Shown: positions 49,880 to 57,967 of the stretch, in pieces
How the letters are laid out: each line of letters starts with the position of its first letter
How positions within the stretch are numbered: position 1 is the first letter of the stretch
NCBI GenBank assembly: GCA_045531955.1
Contig: JAZSFC010000023.1
Span: 12,997 to 76,996 of the forward strand
Length of the DNA stretch: 64,000 bases
Direction of reading: 5' to 3'
Source of the DNA: SIG299 sp045531955
Lineage (GTDB): Bacteria > Bacillota > Clostridia > Lachnospirales > Lachnospiraceae
Position numbers and translations under genes: made by a program
Notes under the pieces: model-generated
The model's database searches: none
Seen by the model: only the letters and a program-made list of their open reading frames with translations
Told to the model about the DNA's origin: nothing

Positions 49880-50704
49880 CTACCTCTTCTGACAATGCTC
49901 GCAAAAATACACATTACCACCCATATACGCCGCCCGGTGAATTTCGTAGCCGCACCGCATGCACGGCTGATGCAGGGAGTTTTTACTAAGCTGCGAGATA
50001 TATCCGCCCTTCTCGCCAAATAACGTTTTCTCCGTATCTCTTCCGCCTGCATCACACATCTGTTTCAGCACCTTTTTCACAGAAATATGCAGGGCTTTGA
50101 AATCCTCTTCGGAAGCATTCATCATATCATAGCGAGGGTCAATGCCGGCATCCCACAAAATATCCTGCAATACACCATTTCCAAGTCCCGGAATCCGCTG
50201 CTCCGTGGCAAGAAACGCCTTGACAGAAAGCTTTTTCCCGTTTGCCGGATACAGGCTTTTGAAATACTCATAGGTAAACTCCTCGGTTAACGGATTAGGC
50301 TTGGTGCTGGAAGAAATGTAGTACCCGTGGGTACATTCTCCCTTCGGGCATGCGGTAATAAATCCATACATCTGCACCGACACAAACAGCGCTGTATCAT
50401 CATCAAAATACAAAGCCAGCTGATGATTCTTTGGAAACTTTTTCTTGTTCTCATAATACTTTGGATAAGCGCCGTCCAAGAGTAACAACATACTGTCCTC
50501 TGTGGTGATTTCCAGCATGCCGCCATAAAATGAAGCCCCCTCTATGGTTTGTCCCTCTAAATGTTCTTCCACACTTCCCTGCTCGCTGTTTACCCAGGCA
50601 AATTTGTGAGGCGTATGCAAAAGCTCCACATAACTGATGATTTTTCCCTGTAAGTGCTCATTGATTTGTTTTGCAATGGTATAGCTTTCCGGTAACTCTA
50701 ACAT
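49880..50704 (-). CDS. Fpg/Nei family DNA glycosylase-like protein, atypical N-terminus
   Basis: 274 residues from the ATG at 50704 (AAAGGAGG nine bases upstream). The fold markers are present: MLELPES start, a helix-two-turn-helix segment KAFLATEQRIPGLGNGVLQDILWDAGIDP (about 151-179) and a C-terminal zinc finger CMRCGYE...FCEHC (about 249-271). In active Fpg/Nei the second residue is the catalytic Pro; here it is Leu, with Pro only at position 5. Catalysis by the usual Schiff base on Pro2 is therefore doubtful. Role in base-excision repair is possible but not assured. Confidence 0.82.
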   Translation of the reverse strand: MLELPESYTIAKQINEHLQGKIISYVELLHTPHKFAWVNSEQGSVEEHLEGQTIEGASFYGGMLEITTEDSMLLLLDGAYPKYYENKKKFPKNHQLALYFDDDTALFVSVQMYGFITACPKGECTHGYYISSSTKPNPLTEEFTYEYFKSLYPANGKKLSVKAFLATEQRIPGLGNGVLQDILWDAGIDPRYDMMNASEEDFKALHISVKKVLKQMCDAGGRDTEKTLFGEKGGYISQLSKNSLHQPCMRCGYEIHRAAYMGGNVYFCEHCQKR

Positions 50705-50730
50705 ACGCCAGCCTCCTTTGTTTTCTTCTT

Positions 50731-51018
50731 CTATTTTTTCCACCGCTCCAGTGTCGGTAAGAACTGTCTTAACTGTTCTTTTGCTTCTTCTAACGTTTTA
50801 CAACGTCCGTCCCTAACTTCAATCGGTGCACAAATGTCAATCATTTCTTCCAATGTACATTCGCCAAGCACTCCATCATGGAAGCAATAGCAGCACCACT
50901 TATCATTCTTTGTACCATCCGCATTCTTTGCAAAATGCTCTTCCTGAAGTAGCGGCATACCGCAGCTTTGGCAGATTTTTACCTTGGACCAATCGATGTT
51001 TTGTGTGTTTGTGTTCAT
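50731..51018 (-). CDS. Zinc-ribbon domain protein
   Basis: 95 residues. CQSCGMPL (about 16-23) and KWCCYCFHDG (about 40-49) give a two-knuckle zinc ribbon; the rest is helical (TLEEAKEQLRQFLPTLERW). This small family is often found alone or at the end of AraC/GyrI-like proteins. Its upstream region holds the same 22-bp palindrome as the WYL regulator gene, so it is the probable target of that regulator. Confidence 0.8.
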   Translation of the reverse strand: MNTNTQNIDWSKVKICQSCGMPLLQEEHFAKNADGTKNDKWCCYCFHDGVLGECTLEEMIDICAPIEVRDGRCKTLEEAKEQLRQFLPTLERWKK

Positions 51019-51063
51019 ATTGAACCCTCCTTTGATTTGATACCATCATCCTACCAAAGAAAA

Positions 51064-51085
51064 TCTGACATCTGCCTGTCATATT
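51064..51085. promoter_or_regulatory. Operator-like palindrome upstream of the zinc-ribbon gene
   Basis: Read on the minus strand, ATATGACA-6 bp-TGTCAGAT, 22 bp. It matches the site at 52141-52162 in both arms (15 of 16 arm bases). It lies between the WYL gene stop and the zinc-ribbon start. Confidence 0.65.
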
Positions 51086-51091
51086 CAAAAA

Positions 51092-52060
51092 CTAATTATA
51101 ATTCTCCATCATTTTTTTAATGCGGTTCTGTACCTCTTCCCGGATAAATTCCGGTTCCAGTACTTTTGCAGACGGGCCGAACCACAAAATCAGACTGTAC
51201 ACCCACTCATCCAAGGGATATGCACAATGGGCAAGAAAATTACCATCCGGCAACTGCTCCAGTTCCGACTCATCAAAGCGGTCATAAATGCGGTAAGCTT
51301 CCTTCTTATCAATCCAAATGGTAAGGGGAGTCACCGGAAATTCCTGTTCCGGTGTTTGGTGTTCTACTTTTGTAGACTCGTCTGTTTTCGTGCTTTTTCC
51401 CGCCTCTCCTACTACCTCATCCTTTTGCAACAGCGGCGACTCCCTCTTCCGTACAAAGGTCTCCTCCTGCACCTCTAACCGCTGCATCCGGAACAATTTG
51501 AACGTCCTAAAATCCTTCCGTTCCCTACAATACGCCCGTAGATACCAGGTATACTCCTTAAACTGAAGTTGTACCGGTTCCACCACCCGATGACTCATGG
51601 GCCGGTTCTGACCGTAATAATCAAACTCTATCACATGTCGGGTCAGTATCGCCCGCTTAATATCCTCATACATTTGCTTGCGTAAACCGCTCCAATCGGA
51701 TAAGTCAATGGTTACCCAAGGCACCGGTTCTGTCTTAAAAAACTCTCCCAGTTTTTTTAATGTTTCTTCTTCCTTGTTCCCATCAGATACTTCCGTCTCT
51801 TTAAGCCCCACCAATGCAGCTAAAATTTCCTGCTGCTCCTCTTTGGTAATCAGCATTTTATTGAGCACAAATTCTTCCGTCAGACTGATGCCGCCGTTTT
51901 TTCCTTTCTTACAATACACCGGAATTCCGGCGATGCTGAGCGCCTCAATATCCCGGTAAATCGTGCGGGTGGACACCTCAAACCGTTCTGCCAGCTCTCC
52001 GGCTGTCACGGTGCCTTTGTTCATCAATATATAGATTATGCTGATTAATCGCTCTAACAT
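51092..52060 (-). CDS. YafY-type regulator with HTH and WYL domains
   Basis: 322 residues. The N-terminal HTH_11 (ERLISIIYILMNKGTVTAGELAERFEVSTRTIYRDIEAL, about 3-41) is followed by a WYL domain (about 140-215, VIEFDYYGQNR...YTWYLRAYCRERKDFRTFKLFRM) and a WCX-like C-terminus. WYL domains are thought to bind nucleic-acid or nucleotide ligands. A Lys/Glu/Thr-rich insertion (about 215-240) lies between. AAGGAGG precedes the ATG. It probably represses itself and the zinc-ribbon gene. Confidence 0.9.
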   Translation of the reverse strand: MLERLISIIYILMNKGTVTAGELAERFEVSTRTIYRDIEALSIAGIPVYCKKGKNGGISLTEEFVLNKMLITKEEQQEILAALVGLKETEVSDGNKEEETLKKLGEFFKTEPVPWVTIDLSDWSGLRKQMYEDIKRAILTRHVIEFDYYGQNRPMSHRVVEPVQLQFKEYTWYLRAYCRERKDFRTFKLFRMQRLEVQEETFVRKRESPLLQKDEVVGEAGKSTKTDESTKVEHQTPEQEFPVTPLTIWIDKKEAYRIYDRFDESELEQLPDGNFLAHCAYPLDEWVYSLILWFGPSAKVLEPEFIREEVQNRIKKMMENYN

Positions 52061-52120
52061 CGAAATTCCCCTCCTTATAGCAGCAAACCTTTCCGAAAAC
52101 TCCCGTCACCCTATACCCTT

Positions 52121-52162
52121 ACTATATCCTATCACGTTAAATATGACAAGAGGATGTCATAT
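52121..52162 (-). promoter_or_regulatory. WYL gene promoter overlapped by its operator
   Basis: On the minus strand TTGTCA (52149-52144), 17 bp, TATAGT (52126-52121). A perfect palindrome ATATGACA-6 bp-TGTCATAT (52141-52162) covers the -35 box. The same sequence is shared with the terminator hairpin at 52149-52175. Confidence 0.7.
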
Positions 52163-52175
52163 TCTGACATCCTCT
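52149..52175 (-). terminator. Terminator of the sigma/RsiV-like pair
   Basis: AGAGGATGTCA/TGACATCCTCT stem, loop of five, ten bases after the RsiV-like stop codon. The T tract is imperfect (TGTCATATTT). It shares bases with the WYL operator. Confidence 0.6.
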
Positions 52176-52184
52176 CATACAAAA

Positions 52185-53081
52185 TTATTTTCTAATTTCT
52201 TTTACATCATCATTGCTAATAACAATTTCTAAGTCTCCCAGACTCATCGGACCAATATCTCCTTCGTCAAAGCACATCACTATATTTCCTGCTTCATTTA
52301 TATAGAAGGAGGCTTCCTCCTCCAGTTGACGCACTAATTCATCCCTTAAGAATTCATCCAGCTGGTAACCGTATACCAGCTTAAGCTGCTTCTCGATGCA
52401 ATCGGCAAGTACCGGCACGTAATCCGCATTTTCCTTAAAAAGTTCTTCCAAAGAAAGCAGCTTTCCGGTAGTCAGGTCAATAGTATAATAATAATTCCAT
52501 TCCATTCCGCTTCCGGCCGCCATAAAACATTCCTGCTTTATCACCAGATACTGCTCTTCGGAAGGAATCTGTATACTCTCTGTCCAGACAGATAAAGGTC
52601 CTTCCCTGTCTTCCACGGATGTCTCAAAGTCACCCAGCAACTCTGTCGTTACTTTCTGTATTTCACTGTTTATATTCTTTATTGTAGCTAATAATTCTTT
52701 TTTTACGGATGCCTCCATATGCTGAACATCTGCAAACTCATTTAATACAAGTTCACCCACTTTAATACTGGCTTGATGCTGCTCATCCTCATATTCATAA
52801 TCACGCACCGTGATCAATTCAATAAAATCACCTAAAACCGGAATTTGCTGCATGGCAAGAGCCACCGTTTTCGAAGTATTTGGAAGCACAAACAAAATGA
52901 TTACCAACATTGCTGCCGTCGCCATAATCTGCCTGCTGTTTCTTCTTATTCTCTCTTTCCTGTTTTCGCTTTTTGCCTGCAACATTTTCTGCTTTAAACG
53001 CTCTACCTGCTCACCTGATAATTCTAAGGCTTCATATTGCTCCTTTATTTCCTGTGGCAGACTGTATGTTTTCTGTTCCAT
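52185..53081 (-). CDS. RsiV-like anti-sigma factor (DUF3298 type)
   Basis: 298 residues: a cytoplasmic start that would hold the sigma factor (LSGEQVERLKQKML, about 19-32), one transmembrane helix (IMATAAMLVIILFVLP, about 49-64) and a large outer domain. The C-terminal half (YYYTIDLTTGKLLSLEELF, ... CFDEGDIGP) matches the DUF3298 fold of RsiV, which in related bacteria binds lysozyme and is then cut to free the sigma factor. Lysozyme sensing is inferred from the family. Confidence 0.8.
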   Translation of the reverse strand: MEQKTYSLPQEIKEQYEALELSGEQVERLKQKMLQAKSENRKERIRRNSRQIMATAAMLVIILFVLPNTSKTVALAMQQIPVLGDFIELITVRDYEYEDEQHQASIKVGELVLNEFADVQHMEASVKKELLATIKNINSEIQKVTTELLGDFETSVEDREGPLSVWTESIQIPSEEQYLVIKQECFMAAGSGMEWNYYYTIDLTTGKLLSLEELFKENADYVPVLADCIEKQLKLVYGYQLDEFLRDELVRQLEEEASFYINEAGNIVMCFDEGDIGPMSLGDLEIVISNDDVKEIRK

Positions 53082-53096
53082 ATAGTTCCATCCTTT

Positions 53097-53603
53097 CTAA
53101 TCCTCCAGCATAATCCGCATTTTTTTCAAGCTTCGATATAACCGGCTTTTCACCGTACTTACATTTTCCTCAAGTACCAAGGCAATTTCTTCCAGCTTTT
53201 TGTCTTCAAAAAAGCGTAATTCAATTACCAGCTTATCCTTTGCGGAAAGAGATTCGATTACCTGCATCAAATCCACATCCTCATAGCTATCTTCTGCATA
53301 CTCTCCTTCATTCCCTGTTTTCTCTATTAGTTCCTCATACGAGAAATTCTCAGGTTTCTTCAGCAGTCTGAAAATCTCATTCATAAGAATCCGATACAAC
53401 CATGTTTCTACAAACTCCGGATGCTGTAGTGTTCTGCTGGCTCTCAATGCTTTATATGCCATGTTCTGTACAATGTCTTCCGCATCCGCTTCCCTATGCA
53501 CATAGCTATATGCCAAGCGATAATAAGAATTGTACTTTTTTAATATAATTTCTTCCACTATTTGCTCTTTTTTCTTCTCTTCTTTTCCCGGGAAACAACG
53601 CAA
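53097..53603 (-). CDS. ECF-type RNA polymerase sigma factor, SigV-like
   Basis: Up to 168 residues. Region 2 YRLAYSYVHREADAEDIVQNMAYKALR (about 28-54) and region 4 ELRFFEDKKLEEIALVLEENVSTVKSRLYRSLKKM (about 128-162). The frame opens with TTG nine bases after GGAGG; an ATG nearer the site is out of frame and opens a 16-codon frame ending in TAG that overlaps an in-frame GTG (codon 16). Either TTG or that GTG may be the real start. The RsiV-like gene follows by 15 bases. Confidence 0.85.
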   Translation of the reverse strand: MRCFPGKEEKKKEQIVEEIILKKYNSYYRLAYSYVHREADAEDIVQNMAYKALRASRTLQHPEFVETWLYRILMNEIFRLLKKPENFSYEELIEKTGNEGEYAEDSYEDVDLMQVIESLSAKDKLVIELRFFEDKKLEEIALVLEENVSTVKSRLYRSLKKMRIMLED

Positions 53604-53637
53604 GGCATCTCACCTCCTTTTCTGCTTTCTATATAGT

Positions 53638-53666
53638 TAGATACCAGTCTCACGCAAAAAGTTTCA
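53638..53666 (-). promoter_or_regulatory. ECF-type promoter of the SigV-like operon
   Basis: On the minus strand TGAAAC (53666-53661) followed by TTTTT, 16 bp, GTATCTA (53644-53638). TGAAAC with a T run is the typical -35 of ECF-controlled genes, so the sigma factor probably activates its own operon. Confidence 0.55.
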
Positions 53667-53674
53667 ACGAAAAA

Positions 53675-53706
53675 AATCTATAAGCAGATTTATCCGCTTA
53701 TAGATT
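53675..53706 (-). terminator. Terminator of the plsC-like gene
   Basis: AATCTATAAGC/GCTTATAGATT stem followed on the minus strand by seven T, just after the stop codon. Confidence 0.88.
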
Positions 53707-53719
53707 TTGTAATATTGCT

Positions 53720-54436
53720 CTACTTTCCTTCATTCGCTTTTACGCATGCTTCAATTCTGTCATGCACCAGCTGTGCCAGTTCCGGCGTTTTCATATCTTT
53801 ATATTCTTCATACGGAATCACCGGCAAATAATGAATCTGCATGCTCACCGGCTTGCAGCCCTTTTCATCAAAAACCTTATAGCAGTCAATTAACGCCACC
53901 GGCACAATCGGGGCTTTTGCCTTGCTGGCAATTTTAAAGCTGCCGGCGTGGAATTCCCTCATCTGGTTACCGTTTTTACTGCGGGTTCCCTCCGGGAAAA
54001 TCAAATAATTTCTGCCACTTGCTACTTCTTTCGTTGCTGCCAGAATAACTTCCATGGAACTACGCACATCTTCCCTGTCCATAGGAAATGACTTCGTGCA
54101 GGCAATGACCTGCTTTAAAAACGGAATATCCTTCAATTCCTTTTTTAGCACCGCCCCCAATGGCTGGTCGCATGTTGCCGGAATCGCAAGAACGTCAAAC
54201 ATGCCCTGATGATTGGAATACATGGTAAAACCACCCTCTGTAGGAATGTTTTCTGTTCCGAATACCTGCAGGTCCACGTTGCCGGACTTTACGGCCCGCT
54301 TGAAAATATACTGGATATGGCGGTATTTGGTAAGCTCCGGATATTTATCCGTGTGCTTTGCATAATGACACAGCTTAATATAGGCCGGCGGAACCAAAAT
54401 AAAATTCCGAAGGCACATCATAACAATTCGATGCAT
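53720..54436 (-). CDS. plsC: 1-acylglycerol-3-phosphate O-acyltransferase
   Basis: 238 residues. It adds the second acyl chain in phosphatidic acid synthesis at the membrane. Catalytic NHQGMFD (HX4D, about 76-82) and the substrate motif FPEGTRSKNG (about 149-158) are intact, with a hydrophobic start. GGAGAG precedes the ATG. Confidence 0.93.
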   Translation of the reverse strand: MHRIVMMCLRNFILVPPAYIKLCHYAKHTDKYPELTKYRHIQYIFKRAVKSGNVDLQVFGTENIPTEGGFTMYSNHQGMFDVLAIPATCDQPLGAVLKKELKDIPFLKQVIACTKSFPMDREDVRSSMEVILAATKEVASGRNYLIFPEGTRSKNGNQMREFHAGSFKIASKAKAPIVPVALIDCYKVFDEKGCKPVSMQIHYLPVIPYEEYKDMKTPELAQLVHDRIEACVKANEGK

Positions 54437-54464
54437 GAAACAATTCTCTCCTAATTAGTAATCT

Positions 54465-55343
54465 CTAAAATCTCTTTGGTTTGCAGGAACAACCGATTCC
54501 TAAAGCACCCTCACCGGTATGACACGAAATTCCCATGGTAAGGTAATTGCACATAACCTCCATGCCCGGAAAATACGCTTTAATTTCCTCTACCCAGGCC
54601 ATGGTAGTTTCTTCATCAGCGCTGGTGGCTGCCATTAGGCAAAATTCACCCTTCTCGATGGCTTCCTTATAGGTTGTTTCCATTTCCTGCTTCATGGTAG
54701 CAAGCATTTCTGCTTTTGCCTTTTTCATGCCGCGACACTTTTTGTAAGTATCCAACACACCAACACCTAAGCGAAGCACCGGTTTAATATTTAATAACGT
54801 ACCGAGAGCCGCTGTGGTTGCAGTAATACGGCCGCCTTTTTTTAAGTACTCTAACGTTTCCACCGCAATGTAAATGGTCATATTTTCCTTATCTGCTTCC
54901 AGAATTTCTTTTATCTTCTCTGCAGAATAGCCCTCTTCCACCAATTCCAGGGCATCCAATATGGAACGGTGTAATGGCGTTGCAACACGTCCGTTGTCCA
55001 CAACAAATACTTTTCCCTCAAACTCTTCCTCTGTAGCCAGCATCATGGCCGTATGGCAGGAACCGGATAAACCACTGCTCATTGGAATATAAACAATGCT
55101 TTCGAATTCTTTTAATCCTTCTCTCCAAAACTCCATTACCGCTTCCGGAGACGGTTGGGAAGTAGACACGGTCTCACCCGCATTTAAGCGTTCAAAAAAC
55201 TGCTCCCTTGTAATGGAAACTTCTTCATAAAAGCATTCTTCACCAAAGAAGAACGGCATCGGAAGTACCATCACCCCAAGTTCCTTCGCTCTTGCAGGAA
55301 GAATTCCGCTATGACTGTCTGTTGCAATACCGATTCGTTTCAT
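54465..55343 (-). CDS. DegV family protein (fatty-acid binding)
   Basis: 292 residues. The DegV pattern: start RIGIATDSHSGI, TVSTSQPSPEAVMEFW (about 58-73), IPMSSGLSGSCHTAM (about 87-101) and VLRLGVGVLDTYKKCRG. Such proteins bind a fatty acid and, as FakB, present it to the FakA kinase for phospholipid synthesis. It lies 28 bases upstream of plsC on the same strand, which fits a role in using external fatty acids. Confidence 0.92.
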   Translation of the reverse strand: MKRIGIATDSHSGILPARAKELGVMVLPMPFFFGEECFYEEVSITREQFFERLNAGETVSTSQPSPEAVMEFWREGLKEFESIVYIPMSSGLSGSCHTAMMLATEEEFEGKVFVVDNGRVATPLHRSILDALELVEEGYSAEKIKEILEADKENMTIYIAVETLEYLKKGGRITATTAALGTLLNIKPVLRLGVGVLDTYKKCRGMKKAKAEMLATMKQEMETTYKEAIEKGEFCLMAATSADEETTMAWVEEIKAYFPGMEVMCNYLTMGISCHTGEGALGIGCSCKPKRF

Positions 55344-55445
55344 TTTATTTCCTTTCTGACCAATGTTTGGAAACCAACATAAAATTAATTATAATATAGT
55401 TTCTCCATGTTTGCAAATTGTTTTCGAATTGTTTCTAAAATATTA

Positions 55446-55482
55446 AACCTCCCGTTGCTCAATTTTAGCTCAACGGGAGGTT
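55446..55482 (-). terminator. Terminator of mscL
   Basis: Perfect 12-bp stem AACCTCCCGTTG/CAACGGGAGGTT, 28 bases after the mscL stop, then TTTAATATTTT on the minus strand. Confidence 0.88.
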
Positions 55483-55510
55483 ATCTTTACGTTGCTTTCT
55501 GTAAATACAA

Positions 55511-55975
55511 TTATTTATCAAGTTCGGAGGTACAATGAGGACATCTGGTTGCTTCGATGCTGATTTCGGACTTACAGAACGGACAAATCTTTGTGGTAGG
55601 TTCTGCCGGTGCTTCCGGTGCTTCCGGCTCCTTGTTTGCTTCACGAAGCTTGTTGATTCCGCGTACAAACAGGAACACGATAAATGCCATAATGATGAAG
55701 TCAAGTAAACCAGCTAAAAATGCACCATACTTAAAGCAAGCTGCGCCCGCTTCTTCTGCTGCTGCCAGAGTTTCATAGTTCTTACCGTCTAAAGCAATAA
55801 ATAACTTTGCAAAGTCAATTTTACCGGTAAAAATACCAAGTAAAGGCATAATCATATCATTTACCAGGGAAGATACGATTTTGTTAAAAGAAGTACCGAT
55901 AATCATACCTACTGCCAGGTCAATCATGTTGCCCTTAATTGCAAACTGCTTAAACTCATTTAACATCTTTTTCAT
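55511..55975 (-). CDS. mscL: Large-conductance mechanosensitive channel with zinc-ribbon tail
   Basis: 154 residues. Start MKKMLNEFKQFAIKGNMIDLAVGMIIG is the conserved first helix; the second transmembrane helix is at about 78-100. It releases solutes under osmotic downshock. The C-terminus adds a zinc ribbon (CPFC...CPHC, about 132-149) after an Ala/Pro/Glu linker, an extension seen in part of the family. It is 20 bases downstream of the rubrerythrin gene. Confidence 0.95.
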   Translation of the reverse strand: MKKMLNEFKQFAIKGNMIDLAVGMIIGTSFNKIVSSLVNDMIMPLLGIFTGKIDFAKLFIALDGKNYETLAAAEEAGAACFKYGAFLAGLLDFIIMAFIVFLFVRGINKLREANKEPEAPEAPAEPTTKICPFCKSEISIEATRCPHCTSELDK

Positions 55976-55995
55976 TTGAATTTACTCCATTGTAA

Positions 55996-56535
55996 TTAAT
56001 AATTTTCTTTTCTAACTTCAAAATAAGCCTGCGGATGGTTACAAACCGGACAAACGGTTGGAGCTTCCAAGCCAACAACTACATGACCGCAGTTACGGCA
56101 TTCCCACATAGTAACACCGCTCTTTTTGAATACTTCCATTGCTTCTACATTGTGAAGCAGGGCACGGTATCTTTCTTCATGCATTTTTTCAATAGCAGCA
56201 ACACCGCGGAACTGTGCTGCAAGGTCTGTAAATCCTTCTTCTTCCGCATCCTTTGCCATGCGCTCATACATATCGGTCCACTCTGCATTTTCACCTTCTG
56301 CAGCATGTAATAAATTTTCTGCTGTTGTGCCAAGCTCACCTAACGCCTTGAACCAAAGCTTTGCATGTTCCTTCTCATTTTCTGCTGTCTGAAGGAATAA
56401 TGCTGCAATCTGCTCATAACCGGCCTTTTTTGCTACGGATGCAAAATAGGTGTACTTGTTTCTTGCCTGGGATTCCCCGGCAAAAGCTTCCCATAAATTC
56501 TTTTCGGTTTTTGTTCCTGCGTACTTATTTGCCAT
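55996..56535 (-). CDS. rbr: Rubrerythrin
   Basis: 179 residues from the ATG at 56535 (AAAGGAG upstream). An N-terminal ferritin-like four-helix domain with the diiron ligands (FAGESQARNKYTYFA, about 15-29; ENEKEHAKLWF, about 47-57; AAIEKMHEERYRALL) and a C-terminal rubredoxin domain (CRNCGHVV...CPVCNHPQ, about 146-168). It reduces hydrogen peroxide in anaerobes. It is co-directional with mscL, 20 bases apart. Confidence 0.95.
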   Translation of the reverse strand: MANKYAGTKTEKNLWEAFAGESQARNKYTYFASVAKKAGYEQIAALFLQTAENEKEHAKLWFKALGELGTTAENLLHAAEGENAEWTDMYERMAKDAEEEGFTDLAAQFRGVAAIEKMHEERYRALLHNVEAMEVFKKSGVTMWECRNCGHVVVGLEAPTVCPVCNHPQAYFEVRKENY

Positions 56536-56593
56536 AGTATTTTCTCCTTTATTTGTGTTTTCGGCAGATACTATCCGCTCTGCCAACGCAGTA

Positions 56594-56623
56594 ATTATAT
56601 CATTTTTTACTTGCTGCTGTCTA
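56594..56623 (-). promoter_or_regulatory. Promoter of the rubrerythrin gene
   Basis: On the minus strand TAGACA (56623-56618), 18 bp, TATAAT (56599-56594), about 60 bases before the start codon. Confidence 0.6.
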
Positions 56624-56632
56624 CCTTTTTCA

Positions 56633-56668
56633 AAAAGAAAAAAAGCGGCAGTTTTCTTATACTGCCAC
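56633..56668 (-). terminator. Terminator overlapping the glycosyltransferase stop codon
   Basis: GGCAGT/ACTGCC stem whose 5' arm lies in the last codons of the gene, then GCTTTTTTTC on the minus strand. Confidence 0.8.
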
Positions 56669-57805
56669 TTCTTCATAAATGTTTTCTACAGATTCTACAA
56701 AATGTTCTTTTCCGAAAGATTCCGCAATTTTTTCGCTCTGTTCCGAAGCTGCTTTTCTCCACTCAACATTCATTAAAATATCCTTCAGATATTCTTCAAA
56801 CTCTTCGCAATTGGTATATTCATAGCCATTGATACCATCCTGAATTATGTCATTCAGGCACGGATCTTTTCTGCAAAGCAGCGGAAGACCGTTTGCCGCC
56901 GCTTCAATATAGGTTAATCCCTGGGTTTCACTGGTGGATGCATTTACAAAAACATCTGCCAGCTGATAATAGTTTTGTACCTCCTCCGGATTTACCATAC
57001 CGGTAAAAATCACCTGTTCGCTGATTCCCAGGTCCTTTGCCTGCTTTTCCAAATTTTCTTTATCCGGACCATCTCCCACAATCATAAATGTTAAATGAGA
57101 ATCATAACGCAACGCTTCCGCAAAGAAAGAGAGCAGTTCTCCCAGATTTTTCTCTGTGCCAAGACGTCCGAGATTCAATAACACATTATTATTTGCCGGA
57201 ATACCAAGTTCCTGACGCTTTTTTGCACGCTCTTCTTCACTCAGACGATGATGATGCTGTTCCAAAGAAATACCGCTCGGTACTACACAAATATCCGCCT
57301 TTACTCCGTAGCCCCGCAACGCATCTTCCACTTTAGCGGTAGGTGCAATTACTTTTGCCACTTTTTTCAAACGATAGCGCGAAAATTGCCGTACCACCTG
57401 TTTCCCTATTAGTTTACTCGGTACCACATAGGTTACATATTGTTCATACAGTGTATGATAGGTATGTACAATCGGTGCGCCGGTCAGTTTTGCAATACGC
57501 TGTGCGAACTGGAAACTGAAGAATTCACACTGACTGTGTACTACGTCCGGTCTCCAATCAATTAATTCCTGAATCAACCCACTGCGATAAGAAAGCGGCA
57601 TCCGCACATCCGGATAAATAAATCCAATGGAGGCTGATTTAATAAAATATACGTGATTTATCTTGTAACTTTCTTTTCCTTCGGATAAAGTTAAAATCCT
57701 GACATCATGTCCCTTTTCTGTCAGTTCTTCATATAAATTGCGGACAGAAGTTACCACGCCGTTGGTTGCGGTTGTATAAAGATCCGTGGTAATCAATATT
57801 TTCAT
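56657..57805 (-). CDS. Glycosyltransferase family 4 protein
   Basis: 382 residues, GT-B fold. N-terminal YTTATNGVVTSVRNLYEEL (about 11-29) and C-terminal donor-site motif STSETQGLTYIEAAANGLPLLC (E-x7-E, about 292-313). Similar to the diacylglycerol or cell-surface glucosyltransferases of Firmicutes, so it may make glycolipid anchors; the acceptor cannot be read. GGGGGAG precedes the ATG. Confidence 0.88.
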   Translation of the reverse strand: MKILITTDLYTTATNGVVTSVRNLYEELTEKGHDVRILTLSEGKESYKINHVYFIKSASIGFIYPDVRMPLSYRSGLIQELIDWRPDVVHSQCEFFSFQFAQRIAKLTGAPIVHTYHTLYEQYVTYVVPSKLIGKQVVRQFSRYRLKKVAKVIAPTAKVEDALRGYGVKADICVVPSGISLEQHHHRLSEEERAKKRQELGIPANNNVLLNLGRLGTEKNLGELLSFFAEALRYDSHLTFMIVGDGPDKENLEKQAKDLGISEQVIFTGMVNPEEVQNYYQLADVFVNASTSETQGLTYIEAAANGLPLLCRKDPCLNDIIQDGINGYEYTNCEEFEEYLKDILMNVEWRKAASEQSEKIAESFGKEHFVESVENIYEEVAV

Positions 57806-57925
57806 TTGTTATTCTCCCCCTTTATGTAAGGTTTCACATATGAAAATATTACTCCCGTTTTTTTCTTTTTTCATTAGAAAACCATTAAAATTTCATTAAA
57901 AAGTTCACAAAGTTAATTATTTTGC

Positions 57926-57966
57926 AAAAAAGTCCCGTCGCCACTCCCTGTAACAACGGGATTCTT
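57926..57966 (-). terminator. Terminator of the DRE-TIM lyase gene
   Basis: GTCCCGT/ACGGGAT stem, flanked by A and T runs, directly after the stop codon at 57968. Confidence 0.7.
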
Positions 57967-57967
57967 T

